A DNA stretch of 64,000 nt from Protonemura montana (taxonomy: Eukaryota > Arthropoda > Insecta > Plecoptera > Nemouridae): NCBI GenBank assembly GCA_947568835.1, contig OX387603.1, positions 5,678,701-5,742,700 of the forward strand, read 5' to 3'. Of the stretch, positions 11,459 through 23,734 are shown in pieces (the stretch's first letter is position 1; every line of letters starts with the position of its first letter). The notes beneath the pieces are model-generated. The model made no database searches. It was not told where the DNA came from and worked only from the letters and a program-made list of their open reading frames with translations. A program made the translations under genes and the position numbers.

Positions 11459-14405
11459 TCTGTGTGTCAGCGGCGATAGTGTAAATCACGATCGATGTCG
11501 CTTTCACAGGAATGCGTTTAGCACGCTGCGACAACCCTAGAACCAAGTGGGTTGGAATTTGCACGGATGTTGGTAGTTGCTTTGGAGCAACCTAGTGGAA
11601 TAATTGTGACTTGAACAAGGTGAAGCGAAAATGTTCTCGGTGACGTGGCTTTGCACGGTTCCCTCACTCCTTGCGATTGGGGGCTAGGTGGATCGACTAT
11701 GCAAGCAACTTGAAGACATTTGACTTGTTTAAACAGTTTGATGTGAAATGGTTGGAGGGTTGGTGTCCTAATCCTACCAAAACTTCCTTGTCACCGTAAG
11801 GGAGCGATCACCTCTCGTTTCCTCAGTTTTTGTGGTGAGGTTGTTTGAAAAACATTTCGAGCTATCGCTGAATTTCTTTATTGGCGACAATTCAAATCGG
11901 TAGTTGAAGAGAAGTTTTTCAAATTGAGCAAAGAAAGTAAGCAAAGCAATTAGTGAGATTGTCTTCTCAATTTTGTGGGCTCCCACGATTAGGATACGAG
12001 AATAGAAGCATTCATTGTAGCCCAACTTTGAATAACTGCCTAAGTAGCTGTTCTGCTGATGTTTCGTTAAGCCAAACAATACTGATCAATATCATCATCT
12101 GATGACGAGTTGATTTGGTTTTGTCAGTGCGATTTGAGTGTCCTTTGATTGATAAATAGCAATACTTTTATCATGCGGTATATTCGGTGTTTACCAGTGT
12201 ACTTGGGGCACAACTACTGAAACAGCAAATTCATAACCCCTTCCAAGTCAAGTGTTCAACTGGCTCCCATTGTGTTTTTCGTGTTTGGTTATTTCAGGCA
12301 TTTTCACGCCAGAACCTGCCGCTGTGTGCAAATTCAACTATACATGTATTGCATAAATTGATTTGCTGATAAATCGAAAACTTCTATTTTTTAAATACAT
12401 AGATCCCGCTATTTTGTAAACGATTCATGGTCATTTCTTTCTGCTGCAGAAACTTCTGTGGAAGATACGTTATAATTTTATCCCTCCCACCGTAACTGAC
12501 AAATCAACTTATTTTTTTAATATCTGTATTTGCTGTTGCTTTCGGGGTCTTTATCACTGTCTGTTCAATCTATCAGCGACCAGCTCGTTATACCGGTTGC
12601 ACCTATAGATTTCAAACCAGCGTCGCTTTTCATCTGTGAGTTAAGTGCTCGTTGTTGGGGGCTCGTTGCCGAAAAATGTCGCTTGTCGTTGTTCCGACAC
12701 ATTCCTACGGCATTCAGAGACCGATAGGCGTATTTTTTTTTAAATATAAATAAGATGTAATTTATATAATATTTTAGGCGCTGCTGTGTTGATGTTCGAT
12801 TGGGAGTTGTGTAGACGAATTAAAGTGAAACTTGTAAAATGTTGATGTGGGATTTTACTTACACCTAAATTATCAATTACTCGTGAATGGAAAGATACCA
12901 AGGGATTTTTCAATTGCTCTTTTTTAAACTAAAAGAAATACATTTTTGTTTTGTAGGTTTGGTTCGAAATCTGTCCAAAAATTTGGGCCCAAGCCCAAAT
13001 CGGACCGCAAAAGTGTGAGCATTGGGTACGACACGGTACATACTTGCCGCATCTCGAACCAGGCCTGCACCTGGACATTTTATCTTGTATTTATTTTCTC
13101 AACTTTGCTCAAGAAAACTGGTGGTTGGGTTACATACACATTGGATACTTGCGATGCTGCAGAGTAAAGCGATATCCGCTGCTGCTATTGCAAAGACCTT
13201 GCTCTTTATGACGATTGTCTGACCAACGCCGACATATGTTGGGCCCTCTGTGCTAACAGCTATCTGTAGGAGTTTAGAGACAGTATAGAAAAGCATGCAG
13301 CACTGAGCCTGAAAAGGCCAAGTGCCTGACCAGGCCTGACCAGGAAATGGGAATCCTTCTCCTGGATGATAATTTGTATATCCTCAACACAAAGGTACCA
13401 GTGACACTTTATTGAACCTCTTTGATCTACGTGCTTAGTGCCAGTCTATAGTGCCAGTGCCAACGCAGCCCTCAGTGAGACTACCACTTCAAAATTGGAT
13501 TTAAGGGATTTTCCATAAACATTCGTAGAATTTTATTTTAGGACTATAATTAGCGAATGGAATCAGCTAGACGTAGACATTATCAATCCACGTCTAAAAA
13601 AAGCAGATCATGCACTGAAAAAATAGCCCTTAGTTTATTAAATTTAAGATTTTACAAATTGGAATTCGAAAATTAAATTGAAAAATATTTTAAAAACAAT
13701 TGAATAAACTAGTGTGAAGCTGGGTTTCAAATGGTCGCAGCATTTGGTCTGCTGCCGCCATGAACACATCGCATCAAAATGCTACTTTAGACTCGACACG
13801 TGGTTCCCACTCTAGCGCTATGTCAATCCACGTGGCTTGGCTTGTCGCTTGGTCAAAGGAAGGAATATTACCACCTCAACGATACCACTCAACGATAGTA
13901 TTCATCAAGGACCATATTGTCGTCACTACCCAGTTGGCGACTACTACGCGGCCTTCATGACCGTCGAATAAGGTTATAAACTAACTTTGGTTCGAATTTT
14001 TTTAGCAAGCTAGAACTTTGTAGTGAAGTTAAGAGATATTCTTTGCTGGTGACCAGAGCACAAATTCGGCGTATCTTTTTGATGTGGGAACCCGATTATC
14101 ATTACGCACGCCGAAAATTGTTAATTTTTGTGACGATCAGGGTTCACCATTCCATAATTAAAGTCATCAACTCATTGTGGATTACATGCTTTAATATATC
14201 CTTCAGCTATATTTAGGCAGTGATTTTTATATTGTTAAACATACAATTTATTATTTTAAAATTCAAATCTTTTATTGTTTAACTCTTAATTTAACTTTTA
14301 CACATCTAGGTAGCATGCAAAAAGATCCAGTGTCCTTTATCCGTTATTCTTGTATATGTCTGTGACATTTATTAGTGTAATTGCTTATGAGACTGTCTCT
14401 TTCAG
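11459..14405. other. Spacer between RANBP3 and the repeat-bearing gene
   Basis: This includes RANBP3 3'UTR and probably the non-coding first exon(s) of the next gene. Two GC-richer stretches (about 12950-13340 and 13740-13970) have longish interrupted frames that look like decayed coding or transposon sequence, but no family was recognised and neither joins the next gene in phase. Confidence 0.4.
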
Positions 14406-14478
14406 ACAGCGTGAGGGCAGATCAGCATATCCTAGGCCAGATCAGGATCAGAAGAATATTTCAAGCTGTAACTTCGAA

Positions 14479-17400
14479 ATGAACCCTCCAAATCCGAGGG
14501 GTGCTGCTTGTTCTGCTGATTGGGAAATGCTCGAGTTTATGCGTCAAGGATCACGGTATGTGCATGTCTACATGTGCTGTAAAAAAGTGCATCCCTTTTT
14601 ACTGAACCTATTTCTGTGGAGTTCCAAATGGTTGGTGGTTGGTCACCAGTAACACAATAATCAGCAGCGTTACAATTATGACTCAATAACAATTCTTCAT
14701 TCAGCAAATTTCAAATTTTATAAATATTTCTACAGCTCTTCATCCATCAAAGAAATTTTACAAATTCACTGACTTCTTTCTTAATATATCAAGTGATTTG
14801 TGGCAGAGAACCTTGGTGTCTCATCTTCCGTTTTTGTTATATATTGTATGTATAAGTACAGCTTAAATCGCTCATCCACACAGTTTTCTGGGTCGCCTTT
14901 CAACTGGCCATTCATCAATGGGCTGATCTTGGCCATCTTCTCCCAAAAAAACACCATGCACCATACTAGGCCCAGCTAGAGGCCTATTTATTTCTATCCA
15001 AAGCAAAAAACAAGTGTCAAAAAAACCTATTTGCATTTTTCAACTTCTTTCGGCTCAAGTTTTTACTAAAAATATACATGTTTGTAAGACTACTTGACAT
15101 TTTGCTTACCAACTTGATTTTTCTGGTGTTCTAAATTGTGTATATCTTGTGTTTTTTTATAACTAACTACCCATTTAAAGACTGGTGTGAAATGAACAGT
15201 TTGGAATGTTGGAAGCACTGGTTCTCATGAGATATATATATATATATATATGGTTCTCATATACAGCCGCATCTTCAGTATGGGATCGTGCTGTGGGGAG
15301 GTTCACCAAGTACTAAAAGGCTATTCGTTCTACAAAAGAAGGCCACGAGATTTCTGGCGCGGGCCAGTCATAACCCCTATGCAGATATATATTATAAAGA
15401 CTCTTGTAGGCCCTTATTTCGGAAGTTTAATATCCTGACTCTGCCATGTTTATATATAATCAACTGCTTAATATACGTTTTAAACAATAAGCACCTCTTC
15501 TCGACAGGCAAAGGGCGAACCTGTCATCTACTTGGTTGGCCTACATTAAATAGCCATAAAGGCCCCTTACAAGAAGGCCGTAGACTGTTCAATGCCCTCC
15601 CTAAAGATCTAACTTTAAAGAATGACAAAGATTTTAAAATCTCAATAAAGAAATGTCTTTTAGAAAATAGTTTTTACAATGTACAAGAATATTTTAATTT
15701 CTGGAAAACAAATGTGTAATTTGAGTTTCACCATTCTGACTGTCTATATATCATGTATGTGATCACATGGACAATAAACGAATAAATAAATAAAAAATAA
15801 ATAAAATCACCAAGGTTAAGCACCACTGCGCTGAGTCAGGTATTGGATAGGTGACCATCATACACAAGACCAGTTCTGTTCAGGAGAGAGGTTGGAGGGA
15901 TGAAAGTTAGTTCAGCAACTTAACTCACTTTGCATATCAACCTCTCGACAGCATGGATTTGTGGAGGCATTCTGCCGTTCGAGTTTTATCGTCCAGCCGA
16001 AGGGATGTTAAGCCAGTGGTCCACTTGGTGCCATTCAATAGGAGTAGGCTACAAGGTTCCCCCCTCCAATCAAGGCTAGGTTAGGTTTATCACCGCCCTC
16101 ATCATCATCCATTCATTCACTGATGCCATTAGACCAGTGCCACAGGGCCCATTGTCAAAACAGTGCGTCGTTAAACACCACAACCAAAGCTGGTGTTAAC
16201 AGGATTGGCCTATACGTGCGTTACATGTACCTCGTGTAATAATTCACCATAAAACAGTAGTTTACATAAATGTAAAATCTGACATAAACAAATTTTCTTT
16301 ACGAATCTATGTGGGAGTTCCAAGCAATCTATTTCCTTGCCTTGTGAAGCAGAATAAGAGGATGTTCTGCAAAACTCTGCCTTATTTAGGCAGAGTAAGT
16401 TTCACACCCAATCAGTTTGAATGATTCTTTTTTAAAAACTTTTTTTTTTGTTTCATATTTTGGCAGCACAAGCAAGCACGTTGAGCACGCCCCAGACTTT
16501 ACCTCAGCACCTCTACCGATTGTCCCCGAGAATGAGGCATTCGCCGATTCTGACAACAGCTTTCTCATCGAGCTGCTTCGGGGACGCAAAGTCGCTCTAT
16601 GTATGTTTCCTTGTGAGGAACAGCTGAGATTCCTCGACTGGGAGGAAGATGATACAGTACATAAGTGAGTGTCTTTTTGAACCTATTTTATTTTAAAATG
16701 TATAAAAGAACCAGGTATTTGCAATATCCCTGGACCTTTAAACTCTCATCTACCATACTACTAAAATAGTGTTTTTTTTTTTTGTGATTAAGCTCTGATA
16801 AAGAAGAGAAGGCTTTGAAAGATTTTAGTGAAAAGTTAGAAAAGAAAATTAAGTGTGAAGGAAAGTAATAATGTACATAAAGTGTTATAATGTAAATATT
16901 TACCACCGCCATTCATTTACTATTTGTAAATTATAAAATATTTACAAATAAATAGATGTATTTATGTAATTTACAGGCTCCCGTGCCGACAGTTGCAAAG
17001 CCAAACGCTGCCGCATCAACAGTTGCCAAACCAACAGTTGCCAAACCAACAGTTGTCAAGCCAACAGTTGCCAAGCCAACAGTTGCCAAGCCTACAGTTG
17101 CCAAGCCAACAGTTGCCAAGCCAACAGTTGCCAAACCAACAGTTGCCAAACCAACAGTTGCCAAACCAACAGTTGTCAAGCCAACAGTTGCCAAGCCAAC
17201 AGTTGCTAAGCCAACAGTTGCCAAGCCAACAGTTGCTAAGCCAACAGTTGCCAAGCCAACAGTTGCCAAGCCAACAGTTGCCAAGCCTACAGTTGCCAAG
17301 CCAACAGTTGCTAAGCCAACAGTTGCCAAGCCAACAGTTGCCAAACCAACAGTTGCCAAACCAACAGTTGCCAAGCCAACAGTTGCCAAACCACCAGTTG

Positions 17401-20400
17401 CCAAGCCTACAGTTGCCAAGCCAACAGTTGCCAAGCCTACAGTTTCCAAACCAACAGTTGTCAAGCCTACAGTTGCCAAGCCAACAGTTGCCAAGCCAAC
17501 AGTTGCCAAACCAACAGTTGTCAAGCCTACAGTTGCCAAGCCAACAGTTGCCAAGCCTACAGTTTCCAAGCCAACAGTTGTCAAGCCAACAGTTGCCAAG
17601 CCAACAGTTGCCAAGCCAACAGTTGCCAAGCCAACAGTTGCCAAGCCAACAGTTGCCAAGCCAACAGTTGCCAAGCCAACAGTTGCCAAGCCAACAGTTG
17701 CCAAGCCAACAGTTGCCAAACCACCAGTTGCCAAGCCTACAGTTGCCAAGCCAACAGTTGCCAAGCCAACAGTTGCCAAACCAACAGTTGCCAAGCCTAC
17801 AGTTGCCAAGCCAACAGTTGCCAAGCCTACAGTTGCCAAGCCAACAGTTGCCAAACCACCAGTTGCCAAGCCACCAGTTGCCAAACCACCAGTTGCCAAA
17901 CCACCAGTTGCCAAACCACCAGTTGCCAAATCAACAGTTGCCAAACCAAACTTTGTTGCATAAAATGCTGCCACACCAAGAGTTTCTGAGCCAGACATTC
18001 CAAAACAGATCTCCACCTCTGCAAGTCTCTCAACCTGCAGTTGCCTCAAAAGGCCGGGGCCGCTTGCTTACCCCTCCGACAAACAAAGATCAATACATGC
18101 TGCCCCTCTCCTTTGATGGCCAGATTACATACACTTATAACCCTACACCTATAGAGGTTGAAATCCAGCCTCAAGCCTCTTTCCCACAGCATCAATCTAG
18201 TGGAAATAAGCCACCCTCCAGTCTATTACAGCGCCCATTGGGTAGCTCCGCGCCACCATCATATCACTTGCAGCACCCATTGGGTAGCTTTGCGCCACCC
18301 TCCTATTACTTGCAGCCCTCATTTGATGATGGCACCAATGCATACTCTTATAATGCACTTCCCCCATTGGATGGAAAGATGCCCCATGCCTCCTATTCTC
18401 AGCCTCCTGGTGCCAATACCAAGCTTCCTGCACAGCACTTACAGCGTTGTGCGCTAGATGAAACCATGTTACTCTATTATCATCAGCCAGGCCCTTCAAA
18501 GGCTTCGATGCCTGAAACCTGCGTGCAAGAAGTTCCGTCCCAACCACGTCCACCTTTCAAGTTGCCCAGTCCGGTTTCCAAGCCCAGAAACAAGCTGACT
18601 AATGATTCCAGGGCTCAGGACTTGAGAGAACATCCTGAACATGGTCTTGGCCAAATTTCAGACCCCCAAACTCTCAACATCCGTCCAGAAAAGGGTCCAG
18701 TGGAATCATCTCATAGACAAAACCAGTACAGTGAAGACACAGAGAAGACACAAGATCTGAAGTCGTATCCAGAGTTCCGTCGCGAGCCACACTGGACGCA
18801 CGAGTACATGGTGGTGTCAAGTTCTGAGAAGGCCGTGAAGTTCGGCTTGCGAGGCCGTGGGAGGCTAGCGGAAGGCATGGCAGTCTTGCCGCGGGAGGAG
18901 ACTCTGAAAAGAGAAAGGCGATTCGTGGCTGATTTTGGTATTGTCGTGGACTTGGCATCAACTGCTGTTGACAAACCGCAGTATGTCTATACATTTGTAT
19001 TAATTTTATTTCTTGTTGAATTTCAGTTCTTTAACTCTTTAAGACGTGTGCATGACTTTATATCCACGATGCCATTAAGTTGAACAGGTACCCAACTTTT
19101 AATTTGGTTTACCGAAAGTACCGAAAGACATGACAAGCCTTTGTGAAAAGCAGAGTTCTTGATTATTATTTTTTTGCATTCACCTGAGTTGAGCAACACT
19201 GCACAGGGCTGGATATTGGATGGGTTATGTACAGTTCTGCATGGGAGAGAGATTGGAGGAATGAAAGTTAATACAACTTCACTTGCCTTGCTTATAGACG
19301 TACAGTATTTATTTGTGGAGGAATCTCGTTTTTTTGAGTTGTACCGTTTTTCGGAAGGGTCGTTTAGCTGGTGGTCCATTTCGAGCTCTTCGGCAAGTTA
19401 CGTTTGGCAGGAGTAGGTTACGAGTTGGCGCCAAGCTTCCCCTCGTGTCGTCTAGGCTAGGTTAGTTTCATCATCATCCTCATCGTCACCCACACACTCA
19501 CTGATGCCATTAGGCCAGTCTCACATAGCCAGGTATTTAAACATCGTGAAACATCGTGAAACACAGCAAATAAATCCTTCAATCAATCAGCTATTAACCA
19601 AGCACAGTTGACAGTAAAACTGTACATATATTTTTTGAATATTTACTTCTAATATAGCTCCTTATATTTCTGAATCATTTCAGCCTACTCAAGTCACCAT
19701 ATGAGACGACTAGAGTGTCATCCAACTCCAAACCGCTCGAAATTGTGTACGAGAGCTTATGTAGCGTTGCTACTGAGTGCCGACCTGTCTCTGATGTTGG
19801 CATTGTCGTTGATAAGGGTCAGCAAGAAACACAAAACTCCAAGACTGGAAACTCGGGGTAAGTGATTATGTTCGATTCTTTGGCCCTATTTTCGTTTTGC
19901 TGCCCTCATAGGAACACAGAATCATTGACTCAACTCGACCACTTTCAAGACTTTATTTGGTTCTTTCCGAGTGAGTCTATTTATGTCTAGTTCTGAGTGT
20001 ATGACCTTTGTGACTATGCTGCCTGCAGTTGGAACAGGTGTTGTCATATTTGAGATGCAGCACTGTGTTCGGTTTGATATTTGCTGCTTTGACTGTTAAT
20101 AGGTTTTGACATCAAGCCTCATTTAAATTTAGCTGTGTCACATCATTTGGCTAACCTGTGCAGTGACGTGATATTTATGTGCGAACTAGCGAAACTTAAG
20201 CAAAGAACTTTTATAGACTACCACTTTTTAAGATCAACATTCTCAGTTTGGCAATATATATATATTTTTTTTAGTGCTAGGTTCGATAAAATAAATATGA
20301 GTCTGAACCACACCAACATTCTTAGTTCTTACCAAGCAAACCGGTGTTTGTATTCTTTTTGAATCTTAAAAATTAATCTGTGAAATACCCTTATTATTTT

Positions 20401-23400
20401 TAGAGAGCTAAATGCCAAGGAATATGCAACTGCAGTCCCTAATTATAAGCACAGCTCTGGAATGAAGCTTTCAGCAGAAATACCTGATTGTATAAAACCG
20501 CAAGGAACGCTTTCACCGAGGGCGCAAGACTCTAAACTTGGAGCGGAAAAACGAAATAACGAACCTCGTCTTGGCTTCGCAGTTTACCTTCCGCCGCCGG
20601 CTAGGAAAGAGGGGGAGAGCCCAAAAGCAGGCAGATCCACTTTGAAACTCTCGGTTTGTTGTAGTAGAACTGGTTGGCTGTGTTTTGAGTTGCTTTGTAC
20701 ATGACCATAACTATTTCTTTTCCATCATGCAGTTCACCAAAAACTCATTCGATTTTTTAATGTAAAAATGTGGCCTTTGAAACAATTTCTGAATATTTCA
20801 ACTAAACATTGTATTTGGATCTAAATATTTTTGTAAATATTGATTGGTTTGCAAACTTGCTCACCGATTTTGCTGAAAGATGTAGGAAGTCTAGGTTGGA
20901 ACTTGAAAGTATATCCCAAAAATGTCAGCAAAAATCAAAATCAAAATTAACTTGTATATAAATTCTATAATGCATACAATTTTGGAAAAAATATTTTGTT
21001 CTATGTGTTTCAGGTTTCAGAAGGTGAAGCCACAGAATCTGAGGCATTACATATTGGAGGAAAGTTGAAGCTCGAACTTGATGTGAGGGGTCTCAAAGAC
21101 GCTCCTTCAAATATTCAATCTCAGATGGGATCTGACGGTGACGGTGTAAAGCGAAAATGTGGAGGAACCCTGGGCTCTAAATTGGAAAAGTGCAGTAAAA
21201 TGCTGCAAATTGTGAAGGTTTTGCCAAAATTGATCCCTGAAAAAGAGACTTGCAGCTTCAAACCCATTAAAATTGTGCCTGGATTAAATCGTAGAGATAA
21301 TAGGGAATCAACGACCAAACAAGAGCCGATAAGTAGGGGAACTTTTGCAGTAACAAGTGACGAGTGTGGAAACAAGGGTGCAGCGCCAAAATTGACCACT
21401 AATAAAGAGACTCTCCGTTTCAAGCCAAATACAATTGTGGCCAAAGCATGCAAAACTGTCCAAGATATAGGTGCAGTACCTCTCCAGTCCATCTCAAGCA
21501 AAATTTTTGTCGATTTGAGGCAAAATATGACAGCCTCTGATGACGGAGCGTCTCCCAATTCACCGGGAAAAGGCGAGAACTGCAAACCTAATTCCTGCTC
21601 AGTCAATACATCGGTGATGAAGAAGCATGGCAGAAGTGACTGGAATCGCTCCAGAAAATATAGCAATACAAGTTGTGTCGCTGCCAGCCGGAAATATGAA
21701 CCTGTCACTGGCAATGTTTCCAACACAGTTGAGTCAAAGGAAGGCAATTTGTTGACAAAGGTCGGAGAGGAAATGCCGAAATCTGCTACGGCACACATGG
21801 GGAAATATGCTAGAAATTTATCTTCCGGGAAAGTTGCTCCTAGGATGAGAGATGAGCATCGTCGCGCAGTTCTAGGGTCGGCTGTCAAAGAACCCAAGCG
21901 ACCAATTCTGAGAGAAATGCAGAAACTGGAAACCAATATTAAACCTAGTGGACCTGCAAGGGTGGTGCCAAACAATAAACTGGTTGTGCCAGTCAATAAA
22001 TCGGTGGTGCCAAATGATAAACCGGTTGTGCCAAATGATAAACAGGACGGGTCAATATCCAAGTTGGACCAAGTGAGACATAACAGAAGGGTGAATGCTG
22101 TTGGTTGCCAGAATTTTCCAAAATTGAGTGAATGCCAGGTGGAGGACTTGGTGGATTTGGAAAATTGGGACAAGAAGCAGAAAATGTGTAGCCGAGAACA
22201 ACCAAAGAAAGCCTCAACAACAGGAGTGGAACAAGGTGCAGAGGCACTGCAAGAAGGAGCAGACACTCTGCAGGTATGGTACCATATCTTTGCATTGTAT
22301 TTTTTGGATTAAGTCTGGTTTAAGGTTGCCACTTGCTGCAGGGGTTGTAGTTTGTCAGTAGCTCCTGGGCAAGTATGAACCAAGCAAGATTGGAATAAGG
22401 TTAGTGATGGAATATTCATAATGCTGGTGCCAAAGACGGGATAATGTAGGTGGTTTGTTGTGGCGAAGAAAAAAAAGGGGAAGAAAGCCTAATTTACCGG
22501 AGAAGAAAATTGGCATCGCGTGATGCATTTATCAAGACTCTTGTTGGCCTCTATGAAACACGATAGCCAACCAAAAACAATACCACCATGCCTTCTTCTC
22601 TCATTAAAGGCCAAAATCTTATTTATTTCCAGATTGATGCAAAGATGTCTATTTTGAAGCCTTTCCCTGATCTAGACTTAGAGCATCAGTGTCTTATCTT
22701 GCCAGCTGTGACGCAGGTTAGTGTCCAGCAACTACTTCTCAGCCTAACAGTCCTTTCTCGAATCAAATTTGGTGCAAATCCATTGTTTCCTTTCTCTCAA
22801 TTTAGGGTTTCGCAAACGCAATTTAACTTGCATTGTTGATGAGCGTAGCAACATTTAGGGATGATAAAATGTCGATTCATTGCATGAATCAAAGCAAAAC
22901 AGCCAAAATTCACAAAATTAAGTCAGTAATTTATAGATAAAAGGATAAATAAAACTCATAAAGACTCAAAAACTTCATAACTACTTAATTTTATGTATTT
23001 CACATCTTTGCTAAGTTTGGTGAAAAAATATCAAATACTTTTGGCTTTAAAACTACAAAACGTTATTAAAAAATCTGGAAAATGTCTTTAAATATCAAAT
23101 ATTTAAAAACTATTTGACCAAGTTTGCTAAAATGGAGGGGGTCAACACAAACAAAAGAACACAAGTGACTTTTTTTGGGGCTAGTGAAATTGAAGACTTT
23201 GCTCTGCTTGCTTTGCTCATCAATAATTGTCCCTCTCTGGTTTCTCAACGTAACAGAAATTCCTATTTATTATTTTGCATTCAGCCTGCCACACTAGACT
23301 ACGCTAACTCGTGCAAGTAAGTTTTATAACAGTTAATGTTTTTGAGTAGCATGTAAACTCGCCAAAGTCTTGCCAAAATAACCGACAGACAGCTCATTAC

Positions 23401-23700
23401 TCCTGCGCTCCTCTATTTTTCCCTTCTATATTAATTTTTTTATTTTTGGTAATTTAACTTGTAATTGAGGATTTTTAAGCAGTTAAATAAGTAGGGATCG
23501 TGTGAAGTCAGATTACCTGCTTTACTTCCATAAGGATGGATAGCAAAGAGAAACAGATGGTGGATTGTAATATTTTGTGTATTTATTTTTATTTATTTAT
23601 TTACATCTTACAAGCGCACATAGTGTACATTGGCAAGGAATAATATTACATCTAGACTAATAGTAGTAGCTTAATACTATATTACTATATAATAGACTAG

Positions 23701-23734
<34 letters not shown>

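Noticed and set aside
13760..13980. Possible coding exon (GPYCRHYPVGDYYAAF) upstream of the repeat-bearing gene
   Set aside because: The frame meets a stop before any usable donor, and no donor there supplies the phase needed at 14406.
16985..17955. CRISPR-like array
   Set aside because: Units are contiguous 15-mers without spacers, in a eukaryotic exon.
16956..17963. 335-codon plus-strand ORF rich in VAKPT
   Set aside because: It is open because of the 15-bp repeat. The upstream exon joins in the QLP frame, which alone continues to the end of the exon. Kept only as a finding about variant pattern.
16931..18049. 372-codon minus-strand ORF (GLATV repeats)
   Set aside because: All six frames of the repeat are open. 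There is no splice or start evidence, and it lies antisense to a phased exon.
21121..22266. 381-codon minus-strand ORF
   Set aside because: Antisense shadow of the 420-codon Lys-rich exon at 21014-22273, whose splice sites and phase fit the plus-strand gene.
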